Of a DNA stretch of 64,000 nucleotides, positions 25,178-35,689 are shown one piece after another; positions within the stretch are counted from its first letter, which is position 1; every line of letters begins with the position of its first letter. The translations under genes and the position numbers were made by a program. The stretch lies in NCBI GenBank assembly GCA_015179025.1, contig WHUX01000018.1, forward strand, positions 496,001 through 560,000. Reading direction: 5' to 3'. The notes below the pieces were generated by a model that was given only the letters and a program-made list of their open reading frames with translations, searched no databases and was not told the DNA's origin. This DNA comes from Terfezia claveryi (lineage: Eukaryota > Ascomycota > Pezizomycetes > Pezizales > Pezizaceae).

Positions 25178-25710
25178 TTCAAAGAAAAGGTAAAAGTTTT
25201 CGAGTAAAAGTCTAAGGTGTAGTGAAACCAAACCTGTTGCTCATGTGGTACATTTGACTCCCAACTGTGTTCTCATAGCGTACTAGTACCTTCAATAACA
25301 AGCCTGTTCCAAAATATTAACGTTATACAGCGAATATCCAGCATACTTACGGGTATAGGTTAGTTTAATATGCTTAAGCAGCTTATATCAACCTCGATTA
25401 ATCTAACGCCTGGGGGTCCCCCATCGTCAACAAGCCACATGGGCCATGTAGCAGCGTCACACAGAGGCTGGGTACGGCAGCCTAGGGCTCAACCAGACAA
25501 AACCTAAGGCTACAGCTACTCTACGGCGACTTAAAAGGTAGTCACACGATATAGCATATAGTGTATATGCATATATCTGATGGCGCCTGATCTTTTATTT
25601 CGATATGGGGAGTTAGGCACAGGTAGGCCGGTAAATAGACAACTTTTTCGGTGATTACCGTTGGAGAAAAACGAAATAGATATAAAATTGTACTATATAA
25701 AAACTGTATA

Positions 25711-26416
25711 CAGTCGAACCTCTCTTACTGCATGATGTCCGTCAGAGCACTTTTGGTGCAGTAAGACAGGTTTATGCGGTACTGGCGAAAATGAGAAAAA
25801 GAGCTGATATTAAACTAAATACATGACACACTGACTAAATACATGATATCCCGACTAAATCCATGATATCCCGACCCGTTCCCACCCACTTTAATCGGAT
25901 CTAAGCCATTTCTCGAGGTGTGATTGCTGCTTGCGTTTCATATTGAGGTCTGCCATGCGGTTGGTTAGAGTAGTAATAGACTCAATTAAGGCTGAATTTA
26001 TTTGCTAAATGGTAGCGATAGAGCTGTGCACGCTCACCGTCTGTTGGATCGGAAGTTGCTATATATGGTACAGATGCCATTGTGCGCTGCCTATGTGAAG
26101 AGAAGAAAGTAAAAGATAAGATGTGGGACTTCTGCTCTTTAAGCTATAACACTGAATCCGAATACCTGCGTTAGTTGCTGTTGACCAGGGTAGAATATCC
26201 GGCTGAACTCATACCCTGCTATGCCATCTCGGAGTGCCTGTACACACTAATCTGAATTTTGGGAAGGCGCCAACAAGTATGCATGCAATGTTACAGTTAT
26301 GCGGTTTTTAGCCCCTTAGTGTGTCGTTTTTACTAACAAAAAAACTCGTCAGGAGCTTGGTATGCGTTATCAGAGGATATGCGCTTATATAGGATGCAAA
26401 GTCGTAGGTTCGACTG
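25711..26416. mobile_element. TA-flanked MITE or dead short transposon (706 bp)
   Basis: Ends are inverted: CAGTCGAACCT at the left and its complement AGGTTCGACTG at the right, each bordered by TA (25,709-25,710 and 26,417-26,418). This fits Tc1/mariner or pogo-type insertion. On the minus strand (about 25,895-26,085) a frame with two internal TAG codons reads QTVSVHSSIATI, then QINSALIESITTLTNRMADL and QSHLEKWLRSD. It is a coiled-coil-like tail, probably the end of a decayed protein. No catalytic domain remains. Confidence 0.6.
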
Positions 26417-26474
26417 TATCAGATCGCTTACCAGAATATTAAACTATCTGTACGTTCTTAGAGAAAAAAATTGA

Positions 26475-26565
26475 CGACGTCGACAAGACTCGAACTTGCG
26501 CACGCAGAACGTAAGTGATATTGAGCAGTTCTAATCACTCCCCTTAACCACTCGGGCACGACGTC
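26475..26565 (-). tRNA. tRNA-Ser (anticodon AGA) with 9-nt intron
   Basis: Read on the minus strand from 26,565: acceptor arms GACGTCG and CGACGTC pair perfectly over 7 bp. The D-arm is CCC-GAGTGGTTAAG-GGG, the anticodon stem is AGTGA/TCACT, and a class II variable arm contains ACG-TTCTG-CGT. The T-arm is GCAAG-TTCGAGT-CTTGT. The loop TTAGAA places AGA after U33. The next nine bases (CTGCTCAAT, 26,520-26,528) sit at the canonical 37/38 intron position. A T7 run just downstream (complement of 26,464-26,470) fits a Pol III terminator. A serine tRNA decoding UCU after A34 to I editing is expected. Reading GCT as anticodon would need a non-canonical intron site. Confidence 0.88.
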
Positions 26566-26595
26566 TTGGTATGTATTTTACATAAAATATAACAT

Positions 26596-26674
26596 GATAA
26601 CTTAACTATAATGTAACTTAACTATAATGTAACTTAACTATAATGATAACTTAACTATAATGATAACTTAACTA
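26596..26674. repeat. Tandem array of TAACTTAACTATAATG units
   Basis: About 4.6 copies of a 16-18 bp unit, immediately upstream (about 30 bp) of the tRNA-Ser 5' end. Units differ only by an optional GA or A insertion. Confidence 0.85.
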
Positions 26675-27157
26675 CTAGCTGTACATGTCTCGATGAAGTG
26701 TAAAGTAAGCCTTACTTTTGGCATAGTGCTTTATCTCAATAATAATATGAGACCCATGTTAGAATACAATATTCCTAATCCTAGGTCATTGAGGCTCTGC
26801 CCCATGAGTCAGTGCTATGCACCCTCAGAAACCCCGCTTCAGTTTATGAGTGAAGAGTTATTCAAACTCGAAGATTTATAAGGATTCTCGACTCCGGGCC
26901 CGATATTTGCGAGAGGAGTGGTATCCAATTCAAAACGGGTGTTCTATTCGCAACTCCAAAAGTTACTTGGGGACCGGGCACCAGAAGAAGCCTAGCTGTA
27001 TTGATATGATGAAAGCACCCTCTCGATTGGGCACCTATATATAAACCCATGAACCCTCGCAGGTTCGGTTTTAAGCTTGTGGCTCAAATAAGGTACTACA
27101 ATCGAAAACTCCCCACACAGTGTTTGGAATGAATCCCTGTCTAAGGTATCCATCATC
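26675..27157. other. Gene-free stretch between tRNA-Ser and DUF2235 gene
   Basis: No gene recognised; it contains the DUF2235 gene's upstream region. Confidence 0.4.
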
Positions 27158-28965
27158 GTGAGCAGCATGCCATTTGGGAATCATGCACACTCTACAAAAT
27201 TTCTTCAGACGTCTCCAGTGATAACTAAATTGTGGTCGCTTACCACTACGAGGGGAAACCATCCCTTCAAAAATGGCATTATACCACAGTATAGACTACC
27301 AATCAGCGCTCAGACTGGCGCAAAGTCTCAATTTCATACGTCGATTTCGATGCAAAAACGGCTAATCGTGGGCTGTGATGGCACAGGACAATCCTCAATG
27401 AGAGGTCCTGCTGCCATACCAACAAATGTAACACGTCTTTGCTCAGCACTGCACGGCAGTGCTACACAAATCATCTTCTATCAATCTGGAGTTGGCACTG
27501 CCACAATAGGGGAAATGTACACCACTGTTGCAAGTAAGTTACAACCAATATGTCGCTTACGTACATTTTATCTTGTGACTTACCACATAAATGGCATAGG
27601 CGGGACCGGTCTTGGGATCAATGATAATATTCTCGATGCCTACCAATTTCTGTCGAATAATTATGAGGTTGGTGACGAGATATGCCTCTTTGGGTTTTCC
27701 CGCGGAGGATTCGCTGCATGTGTTTTAGCGAACATCATAATCCGGCTAGGCTTATTCCAAAAACGGTATTTGTGGATGATGCGGAAAGCCTGGTCACGTT
27801 ATATCCAACCGGATAAAGGGGTAGCGTTCAACGACTTTGTGGAGAATATGTGGAGAATTGATACGGACCGCTCCCAGCGGGTAACTATCAAGGTTCTAGG
27901 CTTATGGGATGCTGTTGGAAGTGTTGGTATGCCTGATTATGAATGGGTTAAGTCTCGCGGATTTAATAGTTCCTATTCTTTCTACGATCCAACGCTAGTA
28001 TACGGTCAGTGCTCCCTCACGTATTCATTGATTATCTATCTCATGGATCTAATTATAAATTGACTTAGGGATTGAAAATGCATTTCACGCACTTGCTATT
28101 GATGAACTGCGAGCACCATTCACACCGATGCTGCTATATCTCCCAGACCCAAAAAGCAATGTATCGGGTTTCCCAGGTGATTTACCTTTCATATGCAAGT
28201 CCGGTATATAGTAGGGATTTGACTCTAACTCACTGTGTCCTAGAGATTAACCTCAAGCAATGCTGGTTCCCGGGTGTGCACACTAATGTAGGAGGTGGTT
28301 ATCCGGACTCACATATGGCCGACCTTTCACTCTTTTGGATGCTAGAGAAGTGTAGAGGTCTGTTGGATTTTGAGGAGCTTTTCATAGCCCAGACCATCCA
28401 GGCGAATCATTTTCCACAGCACAATTTTGGAAAACTGAGAAGAGGCATCTCACGAATCTATCCAGGGTGGGCCAAAGGCAGAATTGAAGACTCTTACTGG
28501 ACGAGTCTCATGCCGTTGCTTGGAAAGTCTTATCGAAAACCTGGGCAGAGCAAGGGCATAACGAACGAGGTAATACATTGCAGCGTGAGGAGGCGCTGGC
28601 AGTGCCAGAAGCTGAAATGGAGGCCTAGAGCGCTCAGTGGCTTTACGCCAGTGCAAGATGGTGATACTCGTGAGTGGCAATGGGTCAAACCTTCGATGGG
28701 TGGGCAATCAGTTGCAATAGAACTACCGGAAGAACCTTTTCAGCGCTCGCCCACATCGTGGCAACACAGGCTCAGGAATATCAGTGCGAAGCGATTGAAT
28801 TTTAACAGGAAGCTTGATTTTCTGGCAAAGAACTCCCACGCGTATCTGAGGGAAGATTATGAACCGCCTATAAACCGCCCAGGTCACGAGGCGAATTCTT
28901 CCAAAGTGAGTGACTTTCTTTTTAATTTGGTTAGGTGGCTCAAGACTAGGCCCAGAATATTATAG
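27158..28965 (+). CDS. DUF2235 (Tle1-like) alpha/beta hydrolase, four exons, 536 aa
   Basis: Exons: 27158-27533, 27600-28004, 28069-28176 and 28244-28965. Introns are 66, 64 and 67 nt; donors GTAAGT, GTCAGT and a weak GTGATT. Motifs in order: CDGTG at about 73-77, TNVTRLCSAL, FYQSGVGT at 107-114, GFSRGG at 157-162 (nucleophile elbow, Ser159), LGLWDAVGSVGMP around 225-236, ENAFHALAIDELRAPFTP, and CWFPGVHTNVGGGYPDSHMAD from about 303. These define the DUF2235 family, related to type VI secretion phospholipase Tle1; the fungal members' substrates are unknown. The Trp usual in the first motif (CDGTW) is Gly here. The domain proper starts at Met65 (MQKRLIVGCDGT), so the 64-residue N-terminal extension may be mis-called or a targeting segment. 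The C-terminal 200 residues are basic and variable. Confidence 0.85.
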
Positions 28966-30809
28966 GGTTGGGGGTGAGATCTTGAAAGAATTACTCTTCA
29001 AAGCCACACTAGAGCTCAGCTTTCAGGTCTGTTCTAGGCGCAAACAACAAGGGGGGTAACATGTACATATTTGTTAGCATCTCCACCCACCTTAGCTGGA
29101 AATACCATCACACCAATACAATATCATCCCTACTCATTGCACACTATAGCAAGATGTTTTTGAATGTTCTCACAAAAGTCTTGGATATTTTATTGAACTT
29201 CCCCCCCAGCAATAATACATTTAGACCGCCGTGTCTATTCTGTGAATAACTGAGGGTAACAAATTTAGCGAATTTGTGCGGCGGAGCCACTACCACGATT
29301 GGTACTAGTGAATACCGGTGACATGGAATCCCGCGGTAAATTGATATTATTGTCTGTTAAATCTGTTAAAATAGTCACATCTATGTGCATTCCTTTGCCA
29401 ATACTATCATATAGTCTAATTGGAGAAGCTTCACTTCAGGGTAACCAAAGATCCAGATCTGAAGAAAAATTAGTCTCATGAACCGTATTTTGCAAGTTAA
29501 ATTAGTATTACAAAGATTATCGTCTAGTCTCACATGCCTACTGAGCTTATTCCCTGGCTGCCTTTTCACAGATCAGGGATGGATTAATCTGAGCTGAAAA
29601 TCCGAAAACAATATTTGAAACGTTGAATTGATCTTCCTATTAGGGACATTCAGCGTTGGATTCTCTGGTCTCTGGGTGCCAACCAGACTAATTCTCTGGT
29701 TCTACAATTTCTAAATTTAGAAAAAATCGATTTTCAGAATATTTAGACTTTGTTTGTTATATGGACTTGGCTGTCTCTCTGTAATTTTTATTTCCCAGGG
29801 AAGCGGAGAAAATTCTCAAAAGTTCTGTTGAGAATTCTATTTTCTAGCGCAGTGAAATTGAAATCAATTGCTTGAAAACCTTATTCATAGTAATAACCCC
29901 ACGGACCAAGTCGCTTAGGAGCCTTTTGAGAGGATAATTGTACCGGGGGTCAAAGCCATTCGCGAGAACCAGACTATTCGCAAGTGCATATTATAATCAC
30001 CAATTTGCGATAGCCCAGTACACATGATCTTGAAAACTATCGAAATAATCATATGTTGTTAAGCTATACTCGACGGAAGTGCCTTGCAGGCACACAAATT
30101 TGTATTATCTCGAAAGGAAGGAGGGGTATGAAAGTCACGCATACCTCAACCGCTCATCAGATGGCCCGGATAGGTGCTGCTGGGGTAACAAGCCAGCTTT
30201 TGCTATCCACTTTATTAACCAACAAAAAGCCAGGGCAATACCGTCAAGACCGAATGAAAATAACGCCACCCACAGCAAGCCAACATAGCGGCCCTGATTG
30301 GCTCCGAAGACTTTAGGCTCAAATCGATGTCATTATGATACTGTTGTGGAAAACAAGGATTCGAATCACCCACTTCAAAACCAAGTAGGTAATCATCGAC
30401 ACTCAAAAAGAGAAATATATATATAAAATCATACCGCTGACGCCGCCGGAGGAAAATAAGAGGAAATAACTCGTATTCATTAAGAATTCTATATCACGGT
30501 GTTTCTGATTCTCTCTCTTCATTGCCGTCTGTTTCATTAGGCTATTCCTGATGCCCATCTATGAGCTTGAGTCAGGATGCTAGATACCAGCTATAGGATT
30601 CAATTTTTTGAATTGAATCAAAACTTGTCATTGAGCGTCATGTATACCTTCAGCATCACTTCCCAAAAGCTGTCTCAAACCAATTTTTCATAAAATTCTA
30701 TGAAAAATTGATTGACCCCTCAAATGTAAAATAGGCGGGGGTGCCAAATTCGTACGCAAGCCGCTAGTCTCTGGCACTTGCATTGCGCCCTTCCGCCCAC
30801 CGGCTTCGA
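28966..30809. other. Convergent intergenic region
   Basis: Lies between the 3' ends of the DUF2235 and MEDS-PAS genes. It holds an isolated copy of the transposon-end motif GTGCCAACCAGACTA (29,676-29,690) and a perfect hairpin at 30,681-30,710. No gene seen. Confidence 0.5.
30681..30710. terminator. Perfect hairpin downstream of the MEDS-PAS gene
   Basis: CAATTTTTCATA (30,681-30,692) and its exact complement (30,699-30,710) flank a 6-nt loop, 100 nt after the minus-strand stop codon. It could lie in the 3' UTR or mark a transposon remnant; a terminator role is a guess. Confidence 0.35.
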
Positions 30810-33074
30810 CTATTGTCTTCTTACAGTCTCTGATGGTTTGGGCGCTGCGTTGTTCATGCCATCATTACTACCTCCACGCATGCTAGTGGCAGAGTATCGA
30901 CTGGAGTTATAGGATTTGGTTGTGCTCGTGCTTTGACTGCTGGTCGCAGAATTACGTCGATCATTGGTGTGTAGATATCGGTCTAAACCCCATGCACTTG
31001 GTGCGGCATTGGGATAATTTTTGGCATCAGAAAACTGGTGTTGGGTGTGTGCCGCATGGGGGAGATATTGCTGGTTCACAGATGCCGTCTGTGGGGCTTG
31101 CTTCAGTACGCCTGATGAATGCAGACTAGGTTGAGATAAACCAGAATCGGCAGTAGTGCGGTGGTCAAGACCTCGTTCTTGAAAAAAATCAGGAGGGGGG
31201 ACTGTGAGGTTCGGGATATCCAGACCAACACAGTGCTGTAAGCGTTGAATCTGGTGATGCTTGTGAGGGCTCCCCTGGGGGTTTAAGTGGTTTAGCGGTG
31301 AGCTCTGTGCTTTAGGATCCTCAATTACCCGCCTTTTGTGGCTTCCCGTTGGCGCTGATGTCACCTGCTCGCTATTTTGGGGGTCTTCATATGTACTACT
31401 CCGAGATTCAGTCCGGCCCCTCTTACCCATGTCTGCTGTATTTGAAAATGCGAAAGTAGCTTGACCCTTAGCCTCAGGAAGCATCTCCAGTGCTCCCATC
31501 ATATGAGTCAAATCCGTCATCGAATGGATATATTTCCGCTCTTTACCTTCGATACTTTCATTCCCATTGTCGGATTCCATAATCCCCCCTAGCGGTACAG
31601 TCTCTCCCAAGAGCCATTTCACCTGCCCATCTTGATGGATGACACGGTAGGTACACTTGCTGCGATGTACCCTACCCACGTCCTCAAGACCACTCCCCCT
31701 TAAGGCTGCCCCCAAGCCAACACTCTCGATGCTCGCTACTAACTTCTCCCGATCATCGAAGTGCACAAAAGTATCAATCCATTTCCGGTGAGCCGAAATT
31801 ACGGTCATTAAACTCGAGCTAGAAATGATGGAATCATCTAAACCAAGGAGTTTTGTGAAGGCATGGTTCATGATTGGCAATTTATCTGAGGCCTGCTCTG
31901 TCTGCAGATATGGTTTCTGCATTTTACCTTTCCCCTTGGGAGCCAGTATGATCTTGCCCCGCTCAGTATTCCTGGTGTCCTGATTGACTTTCTCCGCCGT
32001 GATGTAGGAGGCATATATTCCAACTGGCAACTTATTAAAGAGCTTACGCAGCTCCCGGTCTTGTTTGCTTGTCTCCTTTTCTCTCAAGACTTGCTTCTCC
32101 AGCGTGCGAATCCGGTGTTGTAGTACTGCAATCATCATACCACCCTGTTCTTTCGGTACTGGCGGTTCCGAAACCAACGTGCGAGGTATATCAACTGTGG
32201 CGGCGGAACCCGAGAAATTCTCGACTCGCCTCCCAGCACCAGCATTACCGAGTTCCCCTGCAGCCTTTTCCGTAGGTCTCACGTCCGAGTGCGTCCTACA
32301 GATTTCCCTGAAAGCTGCAGATTGTACGTCCGTGCTGTAATCCGCAGTACGTCTAGTGTTCTCCCCACTCGTTCCATGCTCCAAGTCTCCTTCGTCCAAG
32401 GCAAAAACGTCCATCTTATATCCGCATAAAAGCTCCACACCATTCTCAGTCCCAATTGGACCTTGCAAAAATACATTCCATATTTTCTCCAGCTGTACAG
32501 CGTCCCAATATCTTCCCTGTTCGCACAAGACATTCACCAACTCTCCATATATTAAAATTCTTGCGTACCCCTTCTCGCGCAGTTTACCTATGATGGGGTT
32601 AAGGAAGGATTCAAACGAGTTTTGTGTTAACCCGTTCGAGAGAATGATCTCGAGGACCCCCTCCGCTTCACACATCAACAGCTGTCCACGCCGTTTCATA
32701 ACCTCAGGGAACAAGCAATGTTGGTGAAATAGTTGATGCTCGAGGGCAACGATATGGCTTGCGGTGGCAACAACTACGGCCGCTTCTTGTGATGAGAAGA
32801 AGCTGGTCAGGAGGAAGCTAGAGACTGAATCATATAGGTATGAATCTGAGTCGTAGAACTGAACGATGTGTTCACACTTCGGCGATATTGGATATTCGTG
32901 CTGTGAAGGGAAATTATGGCCTTTGCTAGCGTTGTGAGTGCTCTGATGATGCTGAAAGGAGCTGACTGCTGACTTTTGAGTATTGAATTGTGGGATTGCT
33001 ACCTCCGGAGCCAGAGGACCATAGAGGTGGATCTGATGCTGCTGCGCCGGAGGAGCAGGGCGAAGCTCACGCAT
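30810..33074 (-). CDS. MEDS + PAS domain sensor-like protein (754 aa)
   Basis: One intronless frame. Residues about 67-225 match the MEDS (DcmR-type sensory) domain: HIVQFYDSDSYLYDSVSSFL, EAAVVVATASHIVALEHQL, LIYGELVNVLCEQGRYWDAV, then an LEKIWN segment and a terminal CGYKMDVF. Residues about 313-345 form a coiled coil (LQHRIRTLEKQVLREKE). It leads into a PAS fold at about 343-525, with LFNKLPVGIYA, IMNHAFTKLLGLDD, WIDTFVHFDDREKLVASIE, then YRVIHQDGQVKWLLGETVPL. The tail is rich in Ser, Gln, His and Asn, likely disordered, with a basic HKRR patch. MEDS is best known from bacteria and archaea, usually joined to histidine kinases. Here no kinase, receiver or DNA-binding domain is visible, so the output is unknown. 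The start is the first ATG of the open frame; a 64-residue low-complexity lead precedes MEDS. Confidence 0.8.
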   Translation of the reverse strand: MRELRPAPPAQQHQIHLYGPLAPEVAIPQFNTQKSAVSSFQHHQSTHNASKGHNFPSQHEYPISPKCEHIVQFYDSDSYLYDSVSSFLLTSFFSSQEAAVVVATASHIVALEHQLFHQHCLFPEVMKRRGQLLMCEAEGVLEIILSNGLTQNSFESFLNPIIGKLREKGYARILIYGELVNVLCEQGRYWDAVQLEKIWNVFLQGPIGTENGVELLCGYKMDVFALDEGDLEHGTSGENTRRTADYSTDVQSAAFREICRTHSDVRPTEKAAGELGNAGAGRRVENFSGSAATVDIPRTLVSEPPVPKEQGGMMIAVLQHRIRTLEKQVLREKETSKQDRELRKLFNKLPVGIYASYITAEKVNQDTRNTERGKIILAPKGKGKMQKPYLQTEQASDKLPIMNHAFTKLLGLDDSIISSSSLMTVISAHRKWIDTFVHFDDREKLVASIESVGLGAALRGSGLEDVGRVHRSKCTYRVIHQDGQVKWLLGETVPLGGIMESDNGNESIEGKERKYIHSMTDLTHMMGALEMLPEAKGQATFAFSNTADMGKRGRTESRSSTYEDPQNSEQVTSAPTGSHKRRVIEDPKAQSSPLNHLNPQGSPHKHHQIQRLQHCVGLDIPNLTVPPPDFFQERGLDHRTTADSGLSQPSLHSSGVLKQAPQTASVNQQYLPHAAHTQHQFSDAKNYPNAAPSAWGLDRYLHTNDRRNSATSSQSTSTTKSYNSSRYSATSMRGGSNDGMNNAAPKPSETVRRQ

Positions 33075-35552
33075 TTTCTTTCAGACAACTTTAATATGTG
33101 CTTATGTCGGTGTATAATACAAGAGTTGTTTGCGGGCTCCGCACTGGCAGGATACCGCAGGTATACCGGGTATTAAATCGCTAGGAATAACTGCTTGGGA
33201 GTGCCCGTCTCGATGTTGAAGTTAGCAAGATGCTCCCAAGCAATTATTTATTACCTAGGTCGATCTACACTATGAATGCTTCGCCCTTTGCCTTATTCTC
33301 CCTGTAGCGCGGATAGCGCCGTGGCTTTATTCACTCTATACCAGGGAGTGATATGTGGTAAAGATAGAATGGGTCCCGCAAATCTAAGTCGATATGTGCC
33401 TAGAGGAGACCTCAAAGAACCTATGCGTGTTCTCTGCGCCGTTCAGCACATGTATGGGTTCAGACAGTCTAGAGAAAATTTAGGTCTGTATTTGCCGTCA
33501 CGCTGCACTGTAATAACCCAACCAGAGAAGCTTGATTTCCGGTAGATAGGCTGCCAATAGATGTTCGTTCCTGCACTTGCAATTGCTGCAGGTTAACGTT
33601 TGGGGGCACAGGTTGAACATCAGGAAGAAGGTTGCAACGTTGCTGTGCCCGGGTATAGAGTTACTTAAGTGCGGTACCGTGGCCGTACAGCTTTCGACTG
33701 TGCAACCAGTCAGGCAGCAGGCCAACTAACGAGTGCTGGTTAGAGTCGAGTAAATTAAGGAATTTTTTTTCTTTAAAACTCATTACTCCTATTGGGTCCC
33801 AGTAGGGGGACCATGAGGAGTTACCGGGAAACCCGGGTGGATTCAGAGAAGAACGTTGAAATTCAAAGACAGTCAGTGCATGCAAAACGTCAGCTTTTGA
33901 ATTAACCCGATTGCACTCTCGTCGGACGCGTAACACTGAGTTATCACGTACACCTTGTCTTGGGCCATGACTTCGTAGTCCCGAGTATCCCAGAAAAAGA
34001 GCCATCTACAACACGGAGGTTACCTCACTGCAGTTTAAGGGTCTCCAACTTCTAGCGCCGGTAATATCGTGGCCCCCAAATGATGAGGCAAAACCTCTAT
34101 TCGAGAATATGGACTATAAAATATAATAATATCATTTCCGTAGTCACATTGCTTCAGTTATCAGAGTGATCCCCACCAGGATGTAGATATATGTTGGTAA
34201 ATCTACTGATTGTTTCAACAAGTGAAATCAACCGGCTCTGCAGATGAGCCGCCAAACGATATGTGCTTCTAGTCCCTGATTGGGCAGAAGCCCATAGCCG
34301 ATCTCTGCTAATCTTCGTTGGCTATAAATCCTTGCACCCCCAAGGTGTCCATGGATGAGGTTTGCTTGGTTTTATGGCTAGGTTATTGCCCATGTGCCCA
34401 TATCAATAATATCTAAGCCTTCGCCAAATTGGTAAAGACTAAAACATTCGTAGGCAGTTTGAATTATGGAATTACCAGACAGTATGGTTTTTATTTTTTT
34501 TGGCGTCCTGACCACAATCTCTATCTTCTTCGACTTTGCATTGATCTTTGAGGCCGTCGGCACTTACATTTTAGACTGCAGTGTCTCAATGTTGAACTGT
34601 ACACCATTAACGAGTAAGACCGGAAAAATGGTGAATTGATGCATCATTCATGTGTGTGAGTCTCTTCGAGCCTGGTACACTCTTAGCAGTGAGAGCCACA
34701 ACTAGAAGTGCGAGGTGATAATATTTGGTATATACAATAGAGATGAGGCCTCTATGCTAATCGAAGTCCATCTATCAGCATTAGGCACTAGGTTTGACAT
34801 GTATGAGAACTTGACCTGGAATATATTGGTATTTTGGTTTGTTGACCAAAGTTTCCGCAAACTGCAATTGCGTATGTATTTTCAACCAAAGTGATCATCG
34901 CCTACTGTAACGTCATTGTCGTACGATTTTACCGACAGCGACTCGGCTGCTTGCATGCAGAGATCCCCACCACCACAGTCATGATAAATGTCATTGCTTT
35001 TTTGATCCACACTAGTACTGTAGATATGCACTGCATGGTCCCATCTTAAGTGGTGAAAGACACAAGCTAATGTCACCTCTAGTTCAAATCGCGCATCTTA
35101 AGACTACATACGCTACAAAATCCTTGATAGACAATCCAACATTTCATTACACATGAACATCTCTTCATAACATGGTTAGAGATGATAATGTGACATAGTA
35201 TTGTACTGTAGTAAGTGCACACATTCTCAATGATTTGTTACATTTAAGATGTGCCATAATCAGAATGCAACCTTCTGATATCGGTAGGTACCGTTACCTA
35301 CTGTAGATCGATCCCAACCCTAACAGCTAAAGAGACATTATATTTCTTCTTCCAGAAGGTCTAGATCAACCTAAATGGGGTTTTTGCATCTGCGGTTTCA
35401 GTGTGGTCTGAGGAGGACTCATAACGTACGTGAGTACTATGGAACGAAAGTGCACCACTCAACAGATCTGATACAGTACCTCTTTCAATCACAAGCACTT
35501 TGGCCTCTCTGACTCCGGCCGCTAGCATATTTTTCCTCCCGCATGCACAAGC
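33075..35552. other. Gene-free stretch
   Basis: It starts with the 5' flank of the MEDS-PAS gene. A moderately GC-rich part (33.3-34.0 kb) has open frames on both strands without any domain I know, so none is called. Confidence 0.4.
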
Positions 35553-35689
35553 CTACTCGGTACAGCGATAAATTATTGTCGTGCATGCAGCTTGCAGTTT
35601 CCAATTATCAACTGAATTTTTGTGGACTGGCTAATAAATCTTGGTCTGCACACTGCTGCACCGCAATAATTTATCGTTGTACTGAGTAG
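35553..35689. mobile_element. 137-bp MITE
   Basis: Arms of 26 bp at 35,553-35,578 (CTACTCGGTACAGCGATAAA...) and 35,664-35,689 are inverted with two mismatches, both transitions. TA lies inside each arm end, so a TA-duplicating Tc1/mariner-type element is likely. The interior has no coding capacity and keeps weak symmetry (GTGCATGCAGC against GTGCAGCAGTG). Confidence 0.7.

Noticed and set aside
30360..30406. tRNA-like GATTCGAATCC box on the minus strand
   Set aside because: No matching acceptor or D-arm could be folded; at most a degenerate tRNA-derived piece.
33661..34005. 114-aa minus-strand frame
   Set aside because: No recognisable domain and frames are open on both strands in this GC-richer patch; insufficient support for a gene.
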